Positions 10,719-21,369 of a stretch of DNA of 64,000 bases are shown piece by piece; the stretch's first letter is position 1, and each line of letters starts with the position of its first letter. The notes under the pieces were generated by a model that did no database searches, had not been told where the DNA came from, and saw only the letters and a program-made list of their open reading frames with translations. The position numbers were made by a program, and so were the translations under genes. This stretch comes from Chlamydoabsidia padenii (lineage: Eukaryota > Mucoromycota > Mucoromycetes > Mucorales > Cunninghamellaceae), in NCBI GenBank assembly GCA_025330725.1, contig JAIWND010000002.1:124001-188000 (forward strand), in the 5' to 3' direction.

Positions 10719-12877
10719 GTGATGGGTCAAGCTAAATGAGTCAACATCACCTTTTACCTATTTGACCAAGCGCATTATTGGTTTCACCACCCATACTTTG
10801 GTTATGCATCACAGAATCGTTTGTTGAATCCACGAGGTCCCCAGCATTTCCAGACTTGTCTTGATCCTGGTGCCCACTTTTATTTATCGTTGCATCAGGA
10901 CCTGGTTGTTGTTGTATGGTAGATGATGCCTGTTGTGGTGATACTAAAACATCTTGAAGAAATTCTGCAAAGAGCTGTTGCATGATGTTTCTGGTGTAGT
11001 CATCGATGGAGGGAAACCGATAGATAGCTGACAGGCTCCTGTAGTGAATAGTTAGTAAATGCATTCTTCTGGGTTTTATCATTGCATACCTGATCACAGT
11101 TTTACTGAGCATTGATTGCATACCGCACTTGACACCGGCCAGCATGTATTCGTACATGGGTTTGTAGTATTCTTTAACAGAATGTTGCATGAATTCCAAT
11201 ATAGATGATGTAATAAAAGGATACCGTTCGACTGATCGTTCCATCAACAACATTGCAGGTTCTATATGGAAACACAGAAGATGAGATTAGTGAATGTGAA
11301 TGTGAACAGTTTCCAGTAGAAATTGCTTACCAATAAACATGATGTTGTCATTTGGGGTAAAAAATAACCAGTCGTATATGAGTGCTGTCTTGACATTGGC
11401 CACCACCACAGGATTCTTGATGGTACGAAGCATAGTTCCTAACACGACATATCGAGGTACAATGTCACTTTGTAAGATTTGATTATTTGGATACCACCCC
11501 GCAACAATGAATCGAATAACATCCGCATAAAATATCTCTGCTTCAGTGGTGGAGAGGAAGCGTTGAGTGAACCACCCAAGATTCCGTTGGTACTGTCCGA
11601 TCCGTAACTAAATCAGTGATATAGGGGAATAAAAGTATTTGTAAGATATGTTTGGACATCATCATACTTACATTTTGGAGAATATACATCAGCTTTTGTT
11701 CCATATCCGGAGTCAATCGAGACCGTAAAAACTCTTTTGGAGTAGGAGTTTTTAGTACATTGTCGATACCTAAGTATAAAAGAGTAAGTAACATTATTTA
11801 CTTGGTTTTCTTTCTTTACCTTGACAGTTTGCTGATATTTTGTGAGGCTGATCTAAAAGGTCGCCCCAAAGAGAACCAAAATCAGGCAAGTGATAAACAT
11901 CTTGAAGTCCCCGGATGAGATCACGACCTATTCCCGCGCATATATGCCACTTTACCAAGATAAAAAGGGAGAGAGTTAGATAACTAGTTACCACGATAAT
12001 AGAGACTTACCTTTTGTCTTAGTGTTGTCACAACAAATCGGGTTTCTTTTTGCTGAAGTGATGCCAGTTGGATAGAGCGATGTTCAGGGATCAAGCGCAG
12101 ATAAGTATAAACAGAGAAGGATATTAACCGAGGATAAGAATCAAGCCAAGATCGATGTGTCTCCAAAAGTCGCAGGATTTGTTCACAGAGACGGGTATTA
12201 GAAAGTGAAGTATCACCGCCTTTAATTTGTCGTAGTAAACTGAGATAGATGCCTTCCATGTACGGAATATTAAGATTGGTGAGTTCATGACATAACCACA
12301 ACAACTAGATATTAGGAAAAACAAGTTAGTAATATATATAAACAACACCCACTAGTTCGTTTTACCTGGTCCTTGGTTCGTTGTTTGATAGTTACAAACT
12401 TTGTGCTTGTAACAAATGGATTAAGGAGACTTATCAACATGGTGTATTGATCTCTGTTGACAAGTGATATGCTTTGAAAGTGTTTTTGAGCAGATTCAGG
12501 ATTCGTCAGAAGGCCATAGAGAAGTGCTGATACCATTTCTTTGTAGTCGTGCTTGCTTTTGGAAGCCTACAAGGTGATTAATTCAATAAAGTATTACGTG
12601 ACAGTGATAATACGTGATTGCTTTTGAATCAAACATGTTTTACCTTTTCTTGTAAATAGTTATGTAGTTCTCGTTCTGATTTGTCCCGTGTATCATTACA
12701 GTATTGATTATAACACCGTGATAAATCCTACAGTTCCAAACATCAAAAATGGTTATCCAGTGTCAATAATATGAGGTTATACTTTATTATCCAAGATTAT
12801 ATTACCAAGTCCAATTCATCTTCTTGATCAATCGGATCCAAGTCAAATAATAAAGAAGTAAACCCAGGTATATCCAT
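8246..12877 (-). CDS. INTS3: Integrator complex subunit 3 (SOSS-A) homolog
   Basis: Scaffold subunit of the Integrator complex, which cleaves nascent snRNA and other Pol II transcripts; also the core of the SOSS single-strand-DNA repair complex in animals. Eighteen exons join in phase: 12877-12806, 12727-12644, 12566-12366, 12304-12011, 11949-11820, 11769-11672, 11607-11331, 11261-11090, 11038-10758, 10672-10140, 10089-9797, 9702-9543, 9487-9359, 9267-9192, 9124-8990, 8904-8575, 8486-8397, 8310-8246. The product is about 1,139 residues (animal INTS3 is about 1,040). Diagnostic stretches include VYTYLRLIPEH, GRDLIRGLQDV, SRLTPDMEQKLMYIL, VKTALIYDW and a helical-repeat body. An acidic low-complexity insert lies in exon 10. 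The basic/acidic tail RKRNRKVVESSDED also fits INTS3. Family assignment is strong; function in this fungus is inferred. Confidence 0.9.
9712..9738. repeat. (GA)n microsatellite in INTS3 intron
   Basis: Perfect AG/GA dinucleotide run just after the 3' splice site of INTS3 intron 11 on the plus strand. A shorter one lies at about 8957-8977 in another intron of the gene. Confidence 0.85.
10679..10717. repeat. Homopolymer run of about 39 in INTS3 intron
   Basis: A run on the plus strand, T in the gene's sense, ending about five bases before the acceptor AG at 10673-10674. Confidence 0.85.
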
Positions 12878-13820
12878 GAGTTGTCAGTGAAAGAGGTATC
12901 CGTGTTTTGAGAGAAGAAGAAAAAAAAAAAAAAAAAGACAAAGAGTAAAAGAAAGGTTGGAGTCCCTTTTTCAGAAAAAATCGGCGGCATTTCAAATTTC
13001 ACAAAAAAAAAAAAAAAAAAAAAAAGTAAAGCTCAATGGGCACCTCTTAAGTGGTCATATACCCTCCCCTTCGCCCGCTCTATTCCTACTTGTCAGCTCT
13101 GCACAGGCTTATCACCACAGCTAAAGACTATGTTACCCATTTGTATGATACCTTCCTATCTGTTTGACATGAAGGCTAGAAAAAAAAGATAGACATCGAA
13201 TACCATTGATTTGTTTTATAAATTGCTTTTATTTGAAAACAGATACAAATAAACTACTACTAGACATCTAATACTACAACCAGATACAGAGAGACAACCT
13301 ATCGTGATAAACATAATAGAGAAAGAATGATTAGTTTATGATATCAAACTTGTATGAAAGTTTCTTCATTATTAAAGAATCTCAGGATAAGAGACGTTTC
13401 AGAGAGGGCAAGTATAAAGGTCTTCAGAAAGAAGGATCGGTTGCGTATATGATCCAACTTCAGAGTATAATTATAACTTAATCATCACCAATGTCATCTT
13501 TCCTGATTGATTTATAATCGCATATCATAATGTGTATTTACCTTTACTAATGATTGTTGTCAAGAAGGAGAAAGTAAAGAAAAGGAATAACAAAAATAAC
13601 GTCTAGCCGGCCTTTTATATCGAATGCCAAGCAGAAAAAAATTTTTTCATTACCTGTATCACCGCAGACTGCTTCATTCCTTGTTTTTCAAGTGCCGAAT
13701 CATGGACGGCGTTTAAACTTTCAAACCCATTGGCACGTTATTTTTAAATTCCTCTATTTCTACCTTTTTCTTCTTTCTTTATTCTCTATCGCTTTCAATA
13801 TATATATATATAAACAAACA
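12878..13820. other. Intergenic, divergent INTS3 / GT15 promoter region
   Basis: No gene seen. AT-rich with A runs at 12921-12936 and 13003-13025. Near INTS3 there is TCGGCGGCATTTCAAATTTC (about 12980). Near the mannosyltransferase there is GACGGCGTTTAAACTTTCAAACCC (about 13706-13730). Both resemble the shared promoter motif but are degenerate. Confidence 0.5.
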
Positions 13821-15336
13821 ATGATGTCCAAAAGACGTCAGACCCTTGGGCTACAAATAGTGGCAGCACTTGCCTTTTTTATGACTGTGGCCTACTTTAT
13901 TGTACCAACACCGCCATCCTCCAACATATCATCCACCACTGATACGTCTCTCTCAGATAACACCTTTGACAATACACTTATCCGTGGCAATTCTACACGC
14001 GTGAAGGCTGCTTTTGTAATCTTGGCACGAAACAGCAACTTGGATGGTGTGCGACAATCTATGCGACAAATGGAGGACCGCTTCAACAAGAAATTCAACT
14101 ATCCTTACGTATTTTTAAACGATGACGACTTTACCGACGACTTTAAGGAACTCACTGCCTCGATGACCAAGTCCAGAGTCCTTTATGGTAAGATTGATTC
14201 TAATCACTGGGGTTATCCTTCTTTTATCGACAAGGAAAGAGCGGCAGAAACTAGAAAGAAAATGGCCAACATTATCTATGGTGACAGTGAATCCTATCGA
14301 CATATGTGCAGGTAAACCCCAAATAAAGAAAATGACGGAGTATATTACAAGAAGCTTACTGACAGTTATCTATCATCACGTAGATATCAATCAGGGTTCT
14401 TCTTTAGACATCCTCTCCTGGACGAATTTGAATACTATTGGTATGAAGAATAGGGGAACTCTTTGTGAATGATATACATTCTTATATTAACTCTCTTTAT
14501 ATATTTTACTATGTATACGACATATGCGACACATATATTACCTAATAGGCGTGTGGAACCTGATATCAATTACTATTGTGATGTGGATTATGATGTCTTC
14601 CAAATGATGAAAGATAACAATTACAAGTATGGATGGACAATCTCTTTGACGGAATATCAGGAAACGATACCAACTCTATGGAAAACCACTAAAGAATTTA
14701 TGGCCAAGTACCCTGAACACCTTGTCAATGGACCAAGTAGCTTACGAGGTTGGTTGACAGATGATGATTATGATAATTATAATGGTTGTCATTTTTGGTC
14801 AAACTTCGAGGTAACATAACACAAACAATACACATTAGGGGTAGGAATTTTAACTAATGTAAAATGCATATTTTCCCTATAATGGAACTTTTTTTTTTTT
14901 TTTTTTTTCATTCAGGTTGGTTCTTTGGAATTCTTACGAAGTCAAAAATACTTGGATTACTTTAATCACTTGGATCATGCTGGTGGATTCTTCTATGAAC
15001 GCTGGGGTGATGCGCCTGTGCACTCTTTAGCTGTGGCTATGATGTTACCAAAGGAACAAGTTCACTTTTTTAATGACATTGGGTATTTCCATAATCCTCT
15101 CATGCACTGTCCTACCGAACGTTATCTGCAAAAGAACTGCCATTGCCCTGCATCTAAAAACTTTGGTAAGTGGAATTTACATCTTTGTCAACTCAAACAA
15201 CTCATTTCTTCATTTATTTGTTACTTTTATAGATTGGGATGGATGGAGTTGTGCCACACGATACAAACAACTGGACCCTGGATTTGTTTGGGACGAAGCA
15301 ACATATAGAAAAAAGACAAAGCCTTACCGTATCTAG
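13821..15336 (+). CDS. Alpha-1,2-mannosyltransferase, KRE2/MNT1 family (GT15)
   Basis: Golgi type II membrane enzyme that extends O- and N-linked mannose chains using GDP-mannose. Five exons (13821-14311, 14384-14440, 14549-14810, 14916-15165, 15233-15336) give 387 residues. A short basic tail (MMSKRRQ) precedes one signal-anchor helix at about residues 12-32. The GT15 domain runs from about residue 72 to the end: [15 protein letters not shown], the manganese/donor region [33 protein letters not shown] with the family's conserved Glu, [25 protein letters not shown] and [10 protein letters not shown]. All blocks are present and uninterrupted. The ATG pair at 13821 was chosen because the upstream in-frame start would put a hydrophobic stretch inside the AT-rich leader. 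Confidence 0.93.
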
Positions 15337-16012
15337 TTTAACATAGTATTATAGTTTTTGCTTAACAATAGTTTGTGTGCTCCCTCTTTTTTATATATTT
15401 ATGGATAAAAAAATACCCTTTTAACGACAATGCTCAAACTCTATGTGTTTTATTTCAACATTTCCGTATTCAACTTGGTAATTCTATAGATTCTTTTGCA
15501 TTGATCGGAGTTTATTGCAAACCCGTCACCATGGCAAACTAGACAATTTGACGGCGAAAGAGGGGTAACAAGGTACCCTTAGTGGCACGATTCGTTGAAG
15601 AGGATGATGATGAATCGACACTGACGGCAATGATGTTAGATAGGCACACATACTAGTTTAGCTTTATATCATGCAATTATTCATGTGCTCTTATTTTATG
15701 TTTTAACATCTTTTCACACGAACTGTCTTTTTCCGAGATGGGCATTAATTCCAGTATTGTTTACCCCCCATCCCAGTATAGGTAATAATTTTAGTATAGG
15801 CAATAATTCCAATATAGATAACACTACCCGGTATATATAATAATTGCAGTATGTTTAATAAGGCAACATATACCATAATTCTAGTATGTGCAATGGATAA
15901 CCCATACTGATTTATGTGATGTATGTGATATGGATGATATGGGACATATGGGTGAGATGGATGATTTAGAATGTTACTTTTATTGGTAAAAAACAAAAAA
16001 GGTACAATCCAT
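15337..16012. other. Intergenic, convergent 3' ends
   Basis: No gene supported. Segment 15770-15900 has a loose run of related AGTATAGG-TAATAATT-like words, too irregular to call a tandem repeat. Confidence 0.5.
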
Positions 16013-16498
16013 CTATTCGAATGCCAAATCATTCAATGTATCGTCATTGCAGTCGTCATCGGCGGCGAGGTCAAAACCACAAGCCTGTTGAAGGCGATCC
16101 TTGAAGGTTTCCACCGCAGTGTCCCAGTCGATTGGCCTCTTGTCGTTGAAGGATGCGAACGATCCCCCATCCAGCAACCGATGGTACATTTTTTCGGCCA
16201 TACATCCAACGGAGAAGTTACCCGAGTCCAACTTGCGCAACTTTCTTGGTGGTGGTGATGATGATGATGATGATGATGTTGCTTCATTTCCATGGTTCAT
16301 TTTTACCGTACAGATATGGAGGGTCTATATGATAATAAAAGATTTTAGTAACAATTTGTGAAGAGGGAATTCAATTTTTTTTTCTTTTTTTTTGCAACTT
16401 ACGGCAACAAAAAGCAGGCACATTGATTGTTCATATATTTCATTGGGAGACAGACGACTTTCCGTAGCCAGCTTGTTCAGGAACACCAGATCGTACAT
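16013..16498 (-). CDS. Hypothetical protein, Ser/acidic-rich, possibly longer at the 5' end
   Basis: Exon 16498-16403 (GTAAGTTG donor) and exon 16324-16013 (ATATAG acceptor) join in phase to 135 residues. The first exon is hydrophobic (MYDLVFLNKL, EQSMCLLFVA). The second has a poly-Ser stretch then PPPRKLRKLDSG and an acidic tail (DLAADDDCNDDTLNDLAFE). I recognise no domain. The frame stays open upstream of the chosen ATG, so the true start could be further out or in another exon. TTTCAAATCCCGC at 16741-16754 lies 243 bp upstream and would suit this gene. It sits at the edge of a decayed-looking zone, so a degenerating gene is also possible. Confidence 0.4.
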
Positions 16499-16740
16499 GT
16501 TCAAGAAGAAGGTGCTAGTGAAAAGGTACAGCAGGCATGTATAACGGCAGCAAACACTGTGAAATAGGGAACTACAACTGACACTATTCTATTTTGTTAT
16601 AAGACGGGTAGAGACGCTAAACAGTAGATACAAAAACCGCTCTAATGAATTGTACCAACAAGATTTACCATTGACGATTGATTCATTGCGCAAACTCTTT
16701 CGAAAAGAATGGTCCTTCTTTTCCCAGGTAATTCATGCAT

Positions 16741-16754
16741 TTTCAAATCCCGCT
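16741..16754. promoter_or_regulatory. Recurrent promoter motif, copy near 16.7 kb
   Basis: TTTCAAATCCCGCT, a near-perfect copy upstream of the small minus-strand gene. Confidence 0.4.
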
Positions 16755-17530
16755 CGACTTTTTTTTCTAAAACTTTTTTTTTTCTTGTTGGCCATTCACT
16801 GTCACTCACATAAACGTTCAATATATTGAAAACTTTCCGACGGAGCACATTGGTGATGCTACTGATGACCTCCCCTTTTCTGGTCTGGAACCATCATTTA
16901 TGTATAGCCAAGGTCATTTTGGTAAGATCTAAAAAGTCTTACCTATGTTGGCAACATACAGTGCAGACTACCCGAAGCAAAGTCTTTTGACGGCGATTGA
17001 ATCTTGGAAAAGCGGGTATGGCTCTCGGTGTATCATCATGACGGATGACTTCCAGAAGGGATTTAATGTAACATCCGATAAGCGCAACAACGCCAATATG
17101 AAGCAGCAAGCCAATAAAAGGATCCATGGCCATCAAGAATGTTTTCTGGGACACTTTGTTTGATATTTATGACGCTTTAGTTGTTGATGATCTCCATCAA
17201 CTCGGCGGAGTTTATCGGCATATTCTTAAAATGGAGGTGGCAAGAGCCTACCTCACTACACTAGGATGAAACATTTTGACCGAGGTTTTCTTTTAAGCAG
17301 TCTGGTTAATCCGACGTATGCAGAACTCATGAAATGGGAAAAGAAGTTTAGGCTGAAGCAGACCCGCAGCTCCCTGATCTTCTTGATGTACAACATTGGC
17401 AGGAAGACAGGGACATGGACTTGAATGAAGACGAAGATGAAGACAACCTCGATATTATATCAGAATTACAGCAAGATCCTGCCAACTTGGTTGATATCGT
17501 TCGTGATTTTATGACATTCACATAGAAGGT
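16755..17530 (+). other. Coding-like but broken DNA, origin unknown
   Basis: Plus-strand stretches read like protein but are split by stops. One starts near 16945 (PKQSLLTAIESWKSG, MTDDFQKGFNVTSDKRN). Another lies near 17280-17350 (LLSSLVNPTYAELMKWEKKF). A third acidic one at about 17355-17524 (EADPQLPDLLDVQHW...DIVRDFMTFT) ends at a TAG. No splice scheme I tried joins them. I do not recognise a family. It may be a dead gene next to the P450 relic. Confidence 0.3.
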
Positions 17531-17583
17531 CTTCTTTTTTTTTTGTCTATTAACGGGTTTTAAAAATAAGCATGCATCCTTCA

Positions 17584-17597
17584 CTTCAAATCCCGAT
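17584..17597. promoter_or_regulatory. Recurrent promoter motif, copy before the P450 relic
   Basis: CTTCAAATCCCGAT, about 235 bp before the first recognisable P450 segment. It may be a leftover of a promoter or an orphan site. Confidence 0.3.
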
Positions 17598-17829
17598 TCC
17601 CTTTTTACTTTTTGCTTCTTTTTTTACTTTACTTCTTCTTATTTATAAAAAGCTTTTATCTTTATTTTATATATTACTACAATAAACATTTATCAAATCA
17701 ACCTGTTTTACAAATGGCGTGTTTATTAAAATTGGACATATATCATATCAACATTGCTATACTATATATACATGGGTTGCATTTACACCATTAACACATT
17801 AACACCTTTGTTGTCCATATTGTTTACTA

Positions 17830-18493
17830 GGTCTGAGGTACCGCCCTGTCTCCAACTTTGGCCTTCCTCATCAAACCAAAGAAGATAGTAAGTGAAAACT
17901 TGGGAAGAAAAGAGGAAGGAGTGTTTGCTAACTTGATTTGTTTTGATAGTCATTGTTCATGATTACTTTATCCCCAAAGGTGCGGTGATACGAGCTAATA
18001 TGGCTGGAATGCATATGAACCCTGATTTCTACCCTGATCCCGACACTTTTAAGCCTGAACGATTCATGGACGAAACTCGAACGATGATGGCGGCTGCTAA
18101 TGGAAAAGTCGGAAATAGGAACCATTTCAGTTTTGGCTTTGGAAGGTACATAAACGAAGAAATAGACTCGATGATGAACTAACTCTTTTACATATAGACG
18201 AATCTGCCCTGGTATTTATATGGTAAATTGAAGTACCGACAAACACAAACCCGAACGCTCATCTTGTTTTGATCCCCTCCCAACATAGACAGAGGCAGAA
18301 TTGTTTTATACGTGCACAAAAATATTTGCTTACTGTGTGGTTGCCTTGCCTTTGGATGCTAGCGGTAATGAAGTCCCCTATCGATTTTTTTGGTGGACAA
18401 CAGGCTGGCCCCATATTAATGCCACTACCACATCAAATGAGATTCCTACCTCGTCCTGACTTGTCTTTGGAATCTCCTCTATCAGAAATTTGA
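17830..18493 (+). pseudogene. Cytochrome P450 relic: C-terminal third only, frameshifted
   Basis: Segments in order: GLRYRPVSNFGLPHQTKED (17830-17886), then after an intron the PERF region (about 17951-18146: FIPKGAVIRANMAGMHMNP, FKPERFMDE, HFSFGFGR), then the heme loop finishing RRICPG after a second intron, then AEAELFYTCTKIFAYC after a third. The heme cysteine is present. The N-terminal two thirds (membrane anchor, I-helix, ExxR) are absent. The frame shifts at the CCCC run near 18373: GNEV is in one frame and the natural end FFGGQQAGPILMPLPHQM in the next. Splice-like borders survive. This is a truncated, inactivated copy of a microsomal monooxygenase; the subfamily cannot be told. Confidence 0.8.
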
Positions 18494-19406
18494 TTCTACA
18501 CTTTTCTAGTCTATTCTTATTATTTAACCATTCTACTCTTAGTTAATAAAAAAAACATTTATGATCTATACTACCATGAGTAAATATTGTCTTGGAGGAC
18601 GATCCCTGTCTGGGGTTGAAATTATGTTTTGTCTTGACTTGAAAATCCCCCCTTCCCCCTTTTTTCTTCCACTTCTTCTTCTTCTTCCACTTCTTCTCTC
18701 AAATAATCATTCACTCACAAAAACATCGTCCACCATCTTTGATATGACTTTGGGACTTTCTCGACTCAGCAACAGCAAGTGTAGCAGCATGTAGCTTCCA
18801 TGATCAAATTCATTCTATTTTACTTATCACTTTAATGTCAACCTCAATTATCAAGAAACCCTTTTGTCAACTCTATCATATGGTGGTGACCTTTTTGGTA
18901 CTTTCATCTTGACTCTTCCTCAAGACATTATTTATCGCCTTGTCCTTCAAGATATGAATACACAATGGTAATAAAACATCAAGTAAATAAAGAAACATAA
19001 TCATGTGAACGTATTCACTTTTTTCGAAACAATAGCCTAGTATCGATCGCCAGTTCCAATGCGTCTCTTACATGTCGGAATAATGGTGGGGAAGGCAACG
19101 CTTCAATTGTCGCTTGTCATATTCTCCAAAAAAGGACACTCATCAATATCACTACTACTACTATTATGGCCCAAGTGAAGAATCTGATCAACCAATCATC
19201 CAGAAGCAGTAAAATGAGACACACACACACACTCTTTGTAAGTAACTGGACCAATGCATGAATATTAATGGATGTGGGGTTACGGGGTTTAAATCATTCA
19301 TCTTTTTATGGGTGGCTTTTTTTTTCTAACTCTTTCTTGATTTTTTTTTTTTTTTCCACACTTGGATCTCTCTTTTTTAATCTATTCCCATTATAATAGG
19401 ATCAAC
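18494..19406. other. Intergenic upstream of NOP53
   Basis: No gene supported; includes a CTTCTT-rich stretch near 18665-18695 and a short (AC)n at 19219-19232. CGGGGTTTAAAT at 19283-19294 is a motif copy 113 bp before NOP53; TGGGGTTGAAAT near 18611 is a weaker, unassigned one. Confidence 0.5.
19283..19294. promoter_or_regulatory. Recurrent promoter motif, NOP53 copy
   Basis: CGGGGTTTAAAT, 113 bp before the start codon, CGGGG first in gene sense. Confidence 0.45.
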
Positions 19407-21002
19407 ATGCCTGACACACCTAGAAAAGCTCAACCTAGTCGAAAAGGAAAAAAAGCCTGGCGCAAGAATGTCGATGTGGCCGAACTGGAAACTGGTCTCG
19501 AAACTCTTCGATCTGAAGAACGTGTCCGGTAAGACTTACCAAAAAAGGGGGGGGATTATAACTAATGATCCTAATTCTATTTACTACTATAGGGGTACGA
19601 TTGATGACTTGCCAGAAGAAGAACATTTCACTGTTGATGTTTCTGGGGACGCACAAGGTAATGTAAACTAGGCGGGGCAAAAGGACGATTATTAAAACAT
19701 GGTTTATACTTAGTGAAGAAGAAGATGAAGGAAGAACGACCTTTACGTGTGGACCAAATCCTTGCTGAAAGATCTGCTGTCCCGGCATTGACAGGTCGAC
19801 ATGTGCACAAACTCTCCACACCAGTGTTTGGTGAACCATCCAAACATCAAGAAAAAAAGGTGGCTCTGCTGGCGAAACGAAAACTCAAGGCAACTCCCAA
19901 GCCAAAGAAGAACAAGAAGGCAAAGAAATCGTATGATATGTGGAACGATGAAGAAGGTAACATCAATACAATAGTCTTTATGTGGAATCATCTTTATCTA
20001 AATCTCTCCTTCGTCGTATTTGTAGAAACAACCACTACTGATAACGAGTACTTGGCACCTACAAAACCCTCCAAAGTCAAGGTAAGACAATCTCCAATAA
20101 GGAACATCTCTAATCAACGGTTTGATCCATCCTTTAGGCTCCAGTGACTATGGCTAGGATACCAAAGGTGATGTTACATAAACCTGCTGTTGAAGTACCT
20201 CATGGTGGTGCCTCATACAACCCTACACAAGAAGAACACGAAGCCTTATTACGAAAAGCCGCCGACGTGGAAATCGCCAAATTCAATGCCGAAAAGAAAC
20301 TCGACCAACAACTCTCGTACCGCAAAGAACTCGAAGGCCTTCCTCACGAATTACAACATTTGGACAATCAAGAAGATACCACAGAACCTACCAGCGACAA
20401 TGACGATGATACTAACGCCAAAAAAAAGGCGGCAGAACGAAAGACCAAGGCACAACGCAAAAAGGAACAACGTATGAAAGAAGAACATACGCTTTGGGAA
20501 CAAAAACAACAAGCAAAGAAACTTCGCCAAGAAATCGACAAGGCTGATTTGACAAGTCAAGAATTGGATGAACGTCAAAAATTGTTGGATCGATTGGCCA
20601 AGGAACGTGTGTTGGCCAAGGAACGCAAGGAAAAGGAAGGATCGAAACGGATTGGGCACTTCCATGTACAAGATATGAGCATGGAAGTTCAATTGGAAGA
20701 TGAACTTGCTGAAAGTTTACGCCAACTCAAGGTAAGACTCTAGCATTGTAATAAGAAGAAGAAAAAACTAACCTTTTTGTTTTATTATTATTATTATTAT
20801 TATCCATTAGCCCGAAGGCAGTATCTTCAAGGATCGATTTGTCAGCATACAACGACGAAACATCATCGAACCCAGATCACCTCTCAAGAAACCCAAGCGC
20901 AAATATGCTCTCAAGGTGTATGAAAAACGCTCTTACAAGACTTATGACATGACGGAAAAGAAGAAGGAACAATACAAGGAAATCCAACAAAGAAGACAAT
21001 AA
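19407..21002 (+). CDS. NOP53: Ribosome biogenesis protein NOP53
   Basis: Nucleolar factor of 60S biogenesis that recruits the exosome helicase MTR4 to pre-60S particles (GLTSCR2/PICT1 in animals). Six exons (19407-19528, 19593-19657, 19714-19956, 20026-20081, 20138-20731, 20811-21002) give 423 residues. It begins [20 protein letters not shown], the conserved basic N-terminus. [21 protein letters not shown] and GRHVHK follow, then a long Lys/Glu coiled coil ([27 protein letters not shown]), then the conserved end [24 protein letters not shown] and [13 protein letters not shown]. Charge pattern, length (about 420-480 in the family) and end signature agree. The last intron holds an (ATT)n repeat at about 20783-20802. 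Confidence 0.93.
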
Positions 21003-21369
21003 TCCCCCCCCTCCATCCATTTAGTCATTTTTTTTTAATTACCATTCTAGTTATATATGCATCTCTCATTGTCTTTTTTTTTTATTTTTACACATTTACA
21101 AATAAAAACCAACTTTATACACATCATGTTGTCAGATCAAACCATTATGCATCTGCTTGATCATGCAAGTCGGGGGTTAAAATGTTTTTTTTTAAACCAC
21201 ACTGTGTCTATTTCTTCACCAAATATATCAATTCAAAACGAAACATTTTTTTACTGTAAGATATGCTACATATTAAGAAGGCAAAGAATAAAAAAAAAAT
21301 AAGAATAAAAAGAGGAAGGGGTTGTCATCAGATTGGGGGTAAGGAATCAACTATATCTAATTCAATCTA
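21003..21369. other. Intergenic, convergent NOP53 / epsin 3' ends
   Basis: AT-rich; no gene seen. CGGGGGTTAAAAT near 21172 resembles the promoter motif but has no gene to serve. Confidence 0.5.

Noticed and set aside
15765..15900. Tandem repeat of AGTATAGGTAATAATT-like words
   Set aside because: Spacing and sequence too irregular; probably AT-rich drift.
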